A stretch of DNA of 64,000 nt from Leptospira_A soteropolitanensis (GTDB lineage: Bacteria > Spirochaetota > Leptospiria > Leptospirales > Leptospiraceae), in NCBI RefSeq assembly GCF_026151335.1, contig NZ_JAMQPP010000001.1, one strand, 5' to 3'. Shown piece by piece: positions 36,653-45,248 of the stretch; within the stretch, counting starts at the first letter, position 1, and every line of letters begins with the position of its first letter. The notes beneath the pieces were generated by a model. The model was not told where the DNA came from, did not search any database, and worked only from the letters and a program-made list of their open reading frames with translations. Made by a program: the position numbers and the translations under genes.

Positions 36653-38065
36653 ATGAAAACAAATCGTTCTCATCGATTGCATCCTACGATCGTCAAAAAA
36701 TTTCAGAAAGTATTTTATTTGCTGATTTGTCTTTTTTCCTTCAATGCCTGTCTTCTCAACCCAATTGTTCATCATCTTCTTTTTCCAGATAAAGAATCTT
36801 CTTCTAAAACATTACTTGCCCTTTGGGCCTTACTTGCCAATGCAGAAGCTTCTGTAGAGTTAAACCGCAATTGGGCCGGAATACGAAAAGGGGATAGCTT
36901 GCAACTCGAAGCGCAGTATTATATTTACGGGGCGAGAACCGATTCTACTTTCCAGTGGTCTAGTAGCAACAAATCTGTGGCCACAGTCGATGCCAATGGA
37001 CTCGTCCAAAGTATCGGCAATGGAAAGGTAATCATCACTGCTACTTCGATAGATGGAAGGGCAAAGGCAGATTGTGATATAACAGTATATACTGGTTATG
37101 TTTATACAAGTTTGGATTCGAGTAATTCTGTTGGTCATTTAACAATGGATGAGATTAGTGGACTATTGACATTTAATTCATCTGTTTTAGTTGGAACATC
37201 CACTCCAACAGGTATCGGTGTCGAACCTTTTGGTAAGTTTTTATACACTGGTGATTTTGGTGGCGCGTCCATTTCTCAATTTTTAATCAACCAATTGACT
37301 GGTGTTTTGTCTCAAAATACCCCAATCACGGTACCGGCTGGATTAAGTCCTCGAAACTTAGTGATTACTCCCGATGGAAAGTATCTTTATTTAGCATCGG
37401 AAGGTACTTCGGCTATCCGAGCATACTCCATTAATACTGATGGCACTTTGAGCTTTCTTACTTCTTATCCCACAAACATTGGCCATTCACAAATTCAAAT
37501 CTCGCGTAGCGGTAGTTTTATTTTTTATATGGGTAATTCTATAACAGAAATTACTTCTTACCGAATCAATTCTAACGATGGAAGTCTATCTCAAGCCGCA
37601 ATCAGTCCATCATTTCCCAATGATGGGTCTGGCCATGTTTCAACTCATCCGAATGGAAATTTTATTTATGTTGGTTCCTCTCCTTCAGTAACTATTTTAC
37701 GTTTAGATAAGAATACAGGTAATATGAGTTTTGTGGATTCAGTCTTTCATGGTTTGAGTGTTAATAGTACCGCCATCCACCCGAGTGGTCTTTTTTATTA
37801 TTTATTAAATATCAACGAAGGTATTATTTCTTGTTATCTGGTAGATCCAAAAACTGGAAAAATTACTTATTCTTCGAATGTGACTGGTTTTGTACCAGGT
37901 AATTTACGATTTATGATTATCGATCCTACAGGAAGATTTGCATATGCTGCAGATATTAATGCAGCTAATTTGTTACAATTTAGCATTAACCAAACTACAG
38001 GAGCTCTCACATCCATTGGTAATGTAAATCCAGGAGGTAATCCTTGGAATCTTACTTTTTTGTAG
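36653..38065 (+). CDS. Lipoprotein with Ig-like domain and seven-bladed beta-propeller
   Basis: The ~470-residue protein starts at ATG 36653 (MKTNRSH) and has a lipoprotein signal ending FSFNAC. A BIG2-type Ig-like domain follows (FQWSSSNKSVATVDANGLVQ, KVIITATS), then lactonase/YVTN-type propeller repeats (GKFLYTGDFGGASISQFLIN, PDGKYLYLASEGTSAIRAYS, PNGNFIYVGSS, PTGRFAYAADINAANLLQF). Surface-exposed propellers of this kind are common in Leptospira and of unknown role. The frame opens upstream at 36596 but that extension lacks a signal peptide. Confidence 0.8.
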   Translation: MKTNRSHRLHPTIVKKFQKVFYLLICLFSFNACLLNPIVHHLLFPDKESSSKTLLALWALLANAEASVELNRNWAGIRKGDSLQLEAQYYIYGARTDSTFQWSSSNKSVATVDANGLVQSIGNGKVIITATSIDGRAKADCDITVYTGYVYTSLDSSNSVGHLTMDEISGLLTFNSSVLVGTSTPTGIGVEPFGKFLYTGDFGGASISQFLINQLTGVLSQNTPITVPAGLSPRNLVITPDGKYLYLASEGTSAIRAYSINTDGTLSFLTSYPTNIGHSQIQISRSGSFIFYMGNSITEITSYRINSNDGSLSQAAISPSFPNDGSGHVSTHPNGNFIYVGSSPSVTILRLDKNTGNMSFVDSVFHGLSVNSTAIHPSGLFYYLLNINEGIISCYLVDPKTGKITYSSNVTGFVPGNLRFMIIDPTGRFAYAADINAANLLQFSINQTTGALTSIGNVNPGGNPWNLTFL

Positions 38066-38112
38066 ATACAATTGTCAAAAAAAAGATAAAATTCTTTGAA
38101 CTAATTGGTTTT

Positions 38113-38868
38113 TTAAATCTTAGGAAGTTCCAATGCATCCATTCCAATTTTTAATTCCGAAAACCAATTGATAAACCGTTCCACATCGGGACCTTGAAAT
38201 ACAGATCCATGTTGTGGACAAAGCATATCTGGTTTGAGATGGGAAATTCGTTCACACCAGGCTACTTTGGCTTGTTCAGAAGCCATCCAACGTTTATGGA
38301 ATTTTTCCATAAACCGAATGTGTTTATCAAAATCTTTTACTATCAATTCCATTTCGTCTACTGGAAGTAAGGCGGCACCCACATCCCCACTGAATAGAAT
38401 TTTTGCCTTTGGATCCCAAAGATTTAAGTTTCCAGCGCTATGTAAAAAATGAGCAGGAATCGATCTCAGTTTGATGTTTTGGTGTATGATTTCCATTCCT
38501 TCATCGGGCATAGGAATAAAAGTATTTGCATTTCCCCCAAAGTGTGGGAGAAACCCCGTCCATAACCAACTCACATAACAACGAATCGACGGATTGACTT
38601 CAAGCCAAAGGGAGATAGAGGAAACAATATCCGGGTCTTGGTGAGAAGCAAAAATATTCTGAATCTGAGAAGCAGGAAAAACTTCGACAAGAGCGGAAAA
38701 AACTTCGGGAAAAATTTCACTTCCACCTGGATCAGTGAGTAGCCCCATTCCATCCGATTCAATTAAATATTCATTGGTATCAATGAGCCAATTGGGTTTG
38801 GCAGGATCTCTTGCAATCACTGACCATTTGTGATCTTTGTCGGAATAGATGGTTTGAATTTTTTTCAT
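38113..38868 (-). CDS. ODP-type diiron metallo-beta-lactamase-fold protein
   Basis: The 251-residue protein has the flavodiiron/ODP version of the MBL fold without a flavodoxin domain. Metal-site residues are in FASHQDPDIVSS (His, Asp, Asp near residues 95-99), HFLHSAGNLNLW (about 140), LFSGDVG (about 160) and CPQHGS (about 218). The position usually held by a second His in HxExDH is Ile. ODP proteins bind O2 at the diiron centre and are linked to chemotaxis in Treponema. It starts 3 bp after a chemoreceptor-like coiled-coil gene, in the same operon. Confidence 0.8.
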   Translation of the reverse strand: MKKIQTIYSDKDHKWSVIARDPAKPNWLIDTNEYLIESDGMGLLTDPGGSEIFPEVFSALVEVFPASQIQNIFASHQDPDIVSSISLWLEVNPSIRCYVSWLWTGFLPHFGGNANTFIPMPDEGMEIIHQNIKLRSIPAHFLHSAGNLNLWDPKAKILFSGDVGAALLPVDEMELIVKDFDKHIRFMEKFHKRWMASEQAKVAWCERISHLKPDMLCPQHGSVFQGPDVERFINWFSELKIGMDALELPKI

Positions 38869-38871
38869 GAT

Positions 38872-39477
38872 TTACCAGAGTTTTGCTAAATAACGATAGG
38901 AAGATTCGATGATATTGAGTGCCCCATCAAAACTTTCTGCCACAGCTAAAAATAGTTTTTGATTCTCTAAGATGGTTGCTGACTCAATACGAGTCTGTAG
39001 AGAAACGGTTCTTCCTTCCAAACATAACTTAGTTGAACTTTTCACAAGATTGTGTATGGCACTAAATTCTTTTTTCAACTGTGAATCCAACATTTCTTTT
39101 TCTTCAAATCGGTAACGTAAACTCGATTCTATATTTTTAAAATGATTGGGGTTTACTTTTCTTGTTTTACAAGTTTCTACAGCTACTTGTAAAAGGTGAT
39201 AAACTTTGGCAATTTTTTGCATTTCACTAGCCATCTTTATGACGATGGTGATTGCCTTGGTAAGTCTTTCGTTTACTTCTTGGATTTTGTGATTAAAATG
39301 GATGATTTCGGCAGAAACAACACCATAACTGGCGGCAAATGATCCAGAGTTTGCGGAAAGAATTTGAGCATTTAATGCACGTATTTTTAAGCTATAAAGT
39401 AAGATTCGTAGTTTTAAAATCTCTTCATTGGTAAAAATGATCTTTCGAAAAAAATCTTTTGTCTCTTCGTCAGCCAT
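38872..39477 (-). CDS. Chemoreceptor-like helical protein paired with ODP
   Basis: The 201-residue soluble protein is nearly all helix, with a central stretch (LYSLKIRALNAQILSANSGS, then FAASYGVVSAEIIHFNHKIQ) that resembles the region around the tip of an MCP signalling hairpin (LNAxIxAA...G..F..V). No membrane segment or full hairpin is present. It directly precedes the ODP gene, so the two probably form an oxygen-sensing unit that feeds chemotaxis or another output. The MCP likeness is weak. Confidence 0.55.
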   Translation of the reverse strand: MADEETKDFFRKIIFTNEEILKLRILLYSLKIRALNAQILSANSGSFAASYGVVSAEIIHFNHKIQEVNERLTKAITIVIKMASEMQKIAKVYHLLQVAVETCKTRKVNPNHFKNIESSLRYRFEEKEMLDSQLKKEFSAIHNLVKSSTKLCLEGRTVSLQTRIESATILENQKLFLAVAESFDGALNIIESSYRYLAKLW

Positions 39478-39571
39478 AGTGGAACCTAACAGGAATTTAT
39501 AAACTAGAACTTAATTAGTGGACCATTATTATTATGAATTGTCAAGAAGAGATATGGTTTAAGTTAGTAAA

Positions 39572-39937
39572 TTATGGGTTTCGTAAAATTTTTTCCATTG
39601 GTTTACCCTTGGCCAATTCATCTACCAGTATGTCCAAATATCTAACTTTTTGTGTTAAAGGATTTTGAATTTCTTCCACTCGATAACCACAAATCATCCC
39701 TTTGATAAGGTGAGCGTTTTTATTTAGTTTTGCTTTCTCAAAGAAAGTTTTGAAGTTTACTTTCTCATCCATTAGTTCTTTTATTTTTTTTGCATCATAG
39801 GAAGTTAACCATTCAATCACAGCATCTAATTCTTTTTTAGTTCTTCCTTTTTTTTCAATTTTATTTAGATACATTGGGTAAACTGTACCAAAAGTCATTT
39901 GAGCCATTTTTTCGTTATGTTTGTCAGATGGTTCCAT
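39572..39937 (-). CDS. DUF2200 family protein
   Basis: The 121-residue protein matches DUF2200 well: MTFGTVYPMYLNKIEKKGRT near the N-terminus, LDAVIEWLTSYD, FKTFFEKAKLNKNAHLIKG and ICGYRVEEIQNPLTQKVRYL with DILVDELAKGKPMEKILR. The family is small, cytosolic and uncharacterised. It stands alone. Confidence 0.85.
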   Translation of the reverse strand: MEPSDKHNEKMAQMTFGTVYPMYLNKIEKKGRTKKELDAVIEWLTSYDAKKIKELMDEKVNFKTFFEKAKLNKNAHLIKGMICGYRVEEIQNPLTQKVRYLDILVDELAKGKPMEKILRNP

Positions 39938-40112
39938 AGCTTAAGAAATAAAAATCAATCTTGAATGAATTTTATAGGATAGCAAGAAATATTTGCTCAC
40001 ACAATTTTAATCTTTCCACTATAAATTAGAATAAATCCTAATTTAAGAACTCTATAAATTGTTTTTTTGAAAGGTTTTTGAAAAAAGATAGCAATTGTTT
40101 GGTTTGAATTAA

Positions 40113-41395
40113 ATGATCGCAACCATGAAAGTAATGTTTGGAATATTTTTGGTTCTTCTTGCATGCAAACCTTCTAATATGGAAAATTCATGTGACATTA
40201 GTTCAAATTTGTTTTTACAAACATTATTAGTTAAAACTATGAGAGGTGATAAATCTCCTCACTGTGGAATAAAAATAGCAACGAATATTTGTGATCTCGA
40301 TTTTCCTTCTGTGATCCAAGTGGAAAATTCGCAAAAATTTTTGAATGAATTAAACTTTCAATCTCAACAAGGATCTTCTGGAAATCCTACTTTTGATTCT
40401 ACCTCAATTCCTATACCCGCAGCATCTTTTAGGTGGTCAGGTTCTGTTCTTGCTCCAAATGGAAAAATTTATTCAATACCCTATCAAGCAACATCAGTTC
40501 TTATCATCGATCCAGTTACCAGTTCGGCTGATATTACTTCTATCGTTGGCCTTACAGGATCTAATAAATGGAATGGTGGTGTATTGGCACCAAATGGCAA
40601 AATCTATGGTATGCCCTTTTCGAGTACGAGTGTCTTAATTATAGACCGAAGACAAATACTGCTGATACAACTTCGATTACTGGCTTAGGAACTGGTAGTA
40701 AATGGAATGGTGGTGTATTAGCACCGAATGGGAAAATTTATGGGATTCCTTCGGAAAGCGATAGTGTTCTCATCATTGATCCAGTTACGAATACAGCTAA
40801 TACAACAACAATTACTGGGTTAGGAGCGGGAGGTAATAAATGGTCCTCTGGTGTATTAGCACCGAATGGAAAAATCTATGGAATACCTTATAATGCTACT
40901 GACAGCGTACTTATCATTGACCCGGCTACAAATACCGCCAACACTACTACAATTACAGGACTTAGTGGGTCTTACCGTTGGTCATCCGGTGTATTAGCAC
41001 CCAATGGAAAAATATACGGAATCCCAAATGATACAACAAATGTCCTTATCATTGATCCACAAAAAAATACTGCTGATACAACTTCCATAGCAACTATTTC
41101 TGGTACTACAAAATGGAATGGTGGAGTTTTAGCTCCCAATGGGAAAATTTATGGGATTCCAGCATCGAGTGATGTAGTCCTTATTATTGATCCATCGAAT
41201 AATTCGGTAGACACCACAACAATAACCGGATTAGTCGGAGTTAATAAATGGAATGGTGGAACTCTTGCACCGAATGGAAAAATCTATGGAATTCCATTTT
41301 CTACGACAACAAATTCGGTTTTGATACTTGATCCAAAATCTAATGGTTCATTTTGCCCTTCGATTTTAGAATCTTCATATTTGAATAAGTTTTAA
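40113..41395 (+). pseudogene. Seven-repeat beta-propeller lipoprotein with a frameshift
   Basis: Two overlapping frames form one protein. The first (from ATG 40113, lipobox VLLAC) carries repeats 1 and 2; the second carries repeats 3 to 7. Each repeat of ~45 residues reads KWNGGVLAPNGKIYGIP... then VLIIDP and TADTTTITGL. The break is at about 40646: GAC CGA AGA should read GAC CCG AAG, so one C is missing. Seven such units fit a seven-bladed propeller. The frame otherwise stays open to 41395, so the damage is recent or a sequencing error. Confidence 0.75.
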
Positions 41396-41550
41396 TTCAG
41401 ATATTTAAAAAGTCTGAATTATTTGCTAAAAGAATCGGATTACTTTTTAAATAGAGTGAATATTTTCAGATTTAAGTTTCCTGCTGACCGAATCAATAGA
41501 TTGATCTTCTATACCATTGTTAACTGTGTATTATGATCTATTATCTTTCT

Positions 41551-41976
41551 TTATAAGATTTGAATTTGTAAAAGAAAACTAATGGTAATGCAAAGTGGAT
41601 TGTATATTCTTTTTGTATAATAAACAAATATAGGTTTCCACTGTTTGGTGATAATCGGAAAGTAAGCAAGCACACCTCGTAAGAAAAATATTACAGAAAT
41701 CATTGTAATAAGAATTCTCAATCCAAAGATCATTTTGCTATCAAGTGCAAGATTATTCTTCAAAATCCATGCAATTGGTAATATGGAAAATAAAAATAAA
41801 AAAATGGCGACAAACAAACACGTTAGCGGTGATGGAAACTGATTTCCTTTCCCGAAAACAAGATCAATTAATTCTTGTTTGGTCTTTCCGGGCCATAGTC
41901 CTCCTATAGCCCAATAAATATGAATTGCGGAGATGGATAAGAGAAGTAGGGCTGAGGTAAAGGTGATAAAGATCAT
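41551..41976 (-). CDS. DUF3995 membrane protein
   Basis: The 141-residue protein has four membrane helices and the DUF3995 features: SAIHIYWAIGGLWPGKT near the N-terminus, FPSPLTCLFVAIFLFLFS, and the C-terminal YYTKRIYNPLCITISFLL. Function is unknown. It stands alone on the minus strand. Confidence 0.8.
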   Translation of the reverse strand: MIFITFTSALLLLSISAIHIYWAIGGLWPGKTKQELIDLVFGKGNQFPSPLTCLFVAIFLFLFSILPIAWILKNNLALDSKMIFGLRILITMISVIFFLRGVLAYFPIITKQWKPIFVYYTKRIYNPLCITISFLLQIQIL

Positions 41977-42438
41977 AGTGGAAAGTTGAAAGTAGGATCT
42001 GACCGAAATAAACTCTTTTTTTATGACAGAAGGATTCCAATCAAAGAAATTGAATTATTTATAGGAAACAATTTTTTGTGTACCGGCTCGAGCACCTTTC
42101 CCTTAGGAAAGTGCCGAATATTTGGGGACAATCAATCTGTGTTGTATGCGCAATTCCCTGACCAATCTGTCTCTCTGTAACTCACTTCGTATGTTATTTG
42201 TATTGCGTATATCATCAACCTAAAACCTCTTTGCAGATTAATGCAATGCGATAAAAAACCGCAAATCCGTTGATATTTGTATTTCGTTTAGCTCGCATAA
42301 TCACGCCACTATTTGCTTTTCGTAAAGCTACCTTCGTTCCTTCACTTCGATCTTTCAATAAAAAAGGCTATTTGTTTTACGTATATCCGCCCGAATCGTT
42401 TGGATCTTCGGAATCATTGGTAGGAAAGCTTCTAAATT
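41977..42438. other. Intergenic region with a bulged hairpin
   Basis: This 462-bp region has no convincing gene. It contains a hairpin at 42092-42114 (GCAcCTTTCC, loop CTTA, GGAAAGTGC). A 64-codon plus-strand frame at 41986-42180 exists but shows no signal, family motif or ribosome-binding site. Confidence 0.4.
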
Positions 42439-43230
42439 TTAAGGAAGTCTCAACATTTTTTCGATCTCTTCATTTTGAATGTACCAACGAATCGATTCAC
42501 CTTTTTGGAATACTACGGAAGGCGAAATTCCAAAAATTTCCCGAAATGCATTCGTGAAGTGAGCTTGGTCGTAAAAGCCTGCACCGAGAGCCGCATCAGC
42601 GAGGTTACTTCCTTCTTTGATTGCGATTACTGCGGTTTTGATTCGAAACCACTTGCGAAAAGCGCGGAGCGGGAGACCTACTGCATTTTTAAACTCATGT
42701 TGGAGCCAAGACTCCGACATCCCGATCTCCAATGCGAGTTCTTCGATGTTCGTGGATTCTTCTGGATTCTCGATCAGTTTACGTATAACATATATTAAAC
42801 GCTCGTTGTCTTGTATTTTTTGGACCGGAGCCAATCGGTTAAACGGAAACGAACGATTTAAAATTTCGGGATATTGTTCCGGGTTAGCTGTTTGAATTTC
42901 AAAACAAGTCGCTATCAATTCTGGAGCCCAACTTGGGTTGGCAGAGAGTCCAGTGGGCCCGGCCTCTTTCGTGAGAATTTCTCCGATTTCGCTTCCTGGA
43001 TCGGCAAACAAAATTCCTACCGATCCATTGAGAATTGTCTCGTGACTCAATGCTCCATCAAAAACAAAACATCGGGAAATCATCCACTGTTTGTTCCCTT
43101 TGACACGTTTTTTGATTTCCGTATCGAGGCCTACAACCATTGTAGAGGTAACGGTGGAATGAAACGCAAGATACGGCAATTTCCCGACGAACAACGCAGT
43201 ACCCCGAAGTGCACAGATTACATTCTGCAT
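42439..43230 (-). CDS. AraC-family transcriptional regulator
   Basis: The 263-residue protein has an N-terminal cupin-like sensor (FVFDGALSHETILNGSVGILF) and a C-terminal AraC domain: NIEELALEIGMSESWLQHEF, GLPLRAFRKWFRIKTAV and GAGFYDQAHFTNAFREIFGI followed by SPSVVFQKG. It lies downstream of the interrupted thioesterase gene on the same strand. Target genes are unknown. Confidence 0.87.
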   Translation of the reverse strand: MQNVICALRGTALFVGKLPYLAFHSTVTSTMVVGLDTEIKKRVKGNKQWMISRCFVFDGALSHETILNGSVGILFADPGSEIGEILTKEAGPTGLSANPSWAPELIATCFEIQTANPEQYPEILNRSFPFNRLAPVQKIQDNERLIYVIRKLIENPEESTNIEELALEIGMSESWLQHEFKNAVGLPLRAFRKWFRIKTAVIAIKEGSNLADAALGAGFYDQAHFTNAFREIFGISPSVVFQKGESIRWYIQNEEIEKMLRLP

Positions 43231-43304
43231 CTGCTTATGTTAAACGATGATTTAACAAAAACAATCGAAAACTTTAATAAATCCTATCGATATGAAGAAA
43301 AAAT

Positions 43305-43790
43305 TTAACGAGGTTCAGCAATTGCATATTTATATTTTGCTTGTGCTGTTCTTTTATTGTCTTCGTTAAAAAAATCACAAACGTATTCTAGTAGTTTTCC
43401 GTTCTTTTGAACGAGTCTTGCTTTAGCGCGAATGGTTTCAGTTCGTACGGGGCGTCAGTATCGTATCGAAACATCCATCGTAAAGGTTCTTTCTCTTTCG
43501 TTTTCCACATGAAAGAATGCCATAATCGATGTGAGCGTATCACCGACGCTAAAGAAACAACCTCCATGCATAAATCCATGAAGGGCTCTGTTGCTTTGAG
43601 AGTAGGGAATGTCAGCTTCGGAAATTTCCGCGCTGAGATTCAAAACTTTCATATTCGTCGCACCTGGATGACATTGGTCGATTAAATTTTGGGACTGATC
43701 AACGAGAGAACAGTTCTCCTTTAATGTAAAAAGATCCATTGGTACATTATGATATAGTAATTCTAACACATTCATCTTTCGCTCTTTCAT
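43305..43790 (-). pseudogene. PaaI-type hotdog thioesterase gene with one in-frame TGA
   Basis: The frame from ATG 43790 (or 43775) gives a hotdog thioesterase: ALHGFMHGGCFFSVGDTLTS and FTMDVSIRY, then TGA at 43455-43457. It then continues in the same frame with RPVRTETIRAKARLVQKNGK, LLEYVCDFFNEDNKRTAQAK and YKYAIAEPR to TAA at 43305. Most family members have Leu at the stop position, so TTA to TGA is a likely change. The full length of 161 codons is normal for the family. The protein would act on acyl-CoA thioesters if read through. Confidence 0.75.
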
Positions 43791-43859
43791 TTTTAATAAA
43801 TGAAGAGTAACATTTTCCTAAATTGTGGTCTTGGAAAAACCTGCAAAAATTTTGGGATT

Positions 43860-43910
43860 GATTCCAAAAATTCTAACCTTATTGTGGATCTCTGGTTAGA
43901 ATTCGGAATC
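43860..43910. repeat. Perfect inverted repeat
   Basis: AATTCTAACC (43869-43878) and GGTTAGAATT (43894-43903) form a perfect 10-bp stem with a 15-base loop. GATTCC and GGAATC extend it on the outside with mismatched bases between. It lies between two decayed genes and has no T-run, so it may be an operator or the end of an element. Confidence 0.5.
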
Positions 43911-44033
43911 CAATGTATTTGTTAGGAACTGATATATTTCCGAATCCTTTGCAGTTCCGCTTTTTTCATAGTACCTGAGTTTTTTGCATTGTATTTGAAT
44001 TTCTGTCACCCATGTAACCACCTGATTAAAAGT

Positions 44034-44565
44034 TCAGGGTCCAGAACAAGTGCTGTTGCAGCCATCACCGTTAGCCACGTTTCCGTCGTCGCAAACTTCG
44101 CCATTGGGAGCGTTGCGAATTCCGTCACCACAGACTGGTGCAGTACAGTCTGAATCGCACGCAGGTGAATTGACACCGCCCACGTCACATGCTTCAAAAA
44201 GGTTCTGCCTGATACTGTCCCCACAAAAGCCGACTCGTTTGCCTGGCCTGTGTGCACGTAAGGTGAGGTCACGCTGGCAATTTTCGTTCCGGACTGAATT
44301 GTGACGCCTGTTGCTGTCGAATGATAGAGATTATACGATTCTGCACCAGCGTTTGTATCCCAGGAAAGTGTAATCTGGAAATTGCCACCTTCCGCCTTCA
44401 AAGTCGGTGTAATGGGCCCTATTGTCGACGTTGCTGCGGCAAGGAATGCAAGAATCCCTACGTTTCATTTTCATCTTTTTTGGCAATTGTACTGGCCGTG
44501 ACGATTCCTGAAATGAGGAGCCCCCCGATCCCTATTTTAAAAAGTAAGCTTCTTCGTTTGTTCAT
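44034..44565 (-). pseudogene. Decayed FN3 plus Cys-rich repeat surface protein
   Basis: From ATG 44565 the minus strand reads a signal peptide (MNKRRSLLFKIGIGGLLISG) and reaches a stop after KKDENET. In the next frame it gives a fibronectin-III-like domain (GGNFQITLSWDTNAGAESYN, KIASVTSPYVHTG). A second shift leads to Cys-rich repeats of the Myxo-disulfide/DUF4215 type: GFCGDSIRQNLFEACD, CTAPVCGDGIRNAPNGEVCD and DGNVANGDGCNSTCSGP, ending TGA at 44034. At least two frameshifts break it. Such proteins are secreted or surface-bound. Confidence 0.68.
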
Positions 44566-44967
44566 TGTGTTCCCCTTGATAAAGTTTCAAATCTATGGAT
44601 TCTTAAGAACGTAACGTAAAGTTAGGTGTTTTTTGTGGCTTCACTTTTGTCAATCAAATCTTTGTAATGCGGTGCATAATGTCAATTTCTTTGGAAACCT
44701 GCCACAAAGTCCCCAAAATATTTTTTTGCTAAGAAAGTGTGATTGATTTACTCCGAAATCCGATCCCTGGACGACAATTTGGGAGATTTATTATAATATA
44801 TTAATTTGTTTCAACTGAAAATAAATCAAAGGTAGCTAAGGTATATGAACCAAAAAGTATTTCGTTATTCTTGAATTTTTTTATTTCTTTCGAGTTTGTT
44901 TCGAAGTAATCTGGAAGAATCAAACATTTCAGATGTTCTTGATTCCTTTAAATTTGGAGAGCAGGTG
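44566..44967. other. Intergenic region upstream of the small lipoprotein
   Basis: This ~400-bp AT-rich region holds no recognisable gene, RNA or repeat. It probably contains the promoter of the plus-strand lipoprotein and membrane-protein pair. Confidence 0.4.
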
Positions 44968-45219
44968 ATGAAAAAAATATTTTTGATTTTAATTTTGACG
45001 ACTACTTTAGCGCTAGTTACATGTAATGTATATACGGCTGTACCGGCAGATATGGCAAAAGAGGCTCATTGGCCTTTTGATCCTAAGAAAAAGAAAGTAG
45101 GCGAAGAGTGCAAAACTTCGGATGAATGCCAGAAACACCATTCCTGCACCAGTGACGGTGAGAAAAATGTCTGCACGGAACCTCCAAAACAAAAACTTCC
45201 TCCTGGTGCTGTGACTTAG
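44968..45219 (+). CDS. Small Cys-rich lipoprotein
   Basis: The 83-residue protein starts at ATG 44968 after GGAGAGCAGG. It has a lipoprotein signal (MKKIFLILILTTTLALVTC), then a short mature part with a Lys-rich segment (DPKKKKVGEEC) and four further Cys (EECKTSDECQKHHSC, NVC) that resemble a small disulfide-rich domain. Thirty bases later a membrane-protein gene starts, so they are probably co-transcribed. Family unknown. Confidence 0.65.
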   Translation: MKKIFLILILTTTLALVTCNVYTAVPADMAKEAHWPFDPKKKKVGEECKTSDECQKHHSCTSDGEKNVCTEPPKQKLPPGAVT

Positions 45220-45248
45220 TTCATCTGAGAGATGAAAAAAATTGATAT

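Noticed and set aside
42092..42114. Bulged hairpin as a terminator
   Set aside because: No T-run follows and no gene ends close to it, so a function cannot be assigned.
41986..42180. 64-codon plus-strand frame as a gene
   Set aside because: It opens with TTG, has no clear ribosome-binding site or signal and no recognisable motif.
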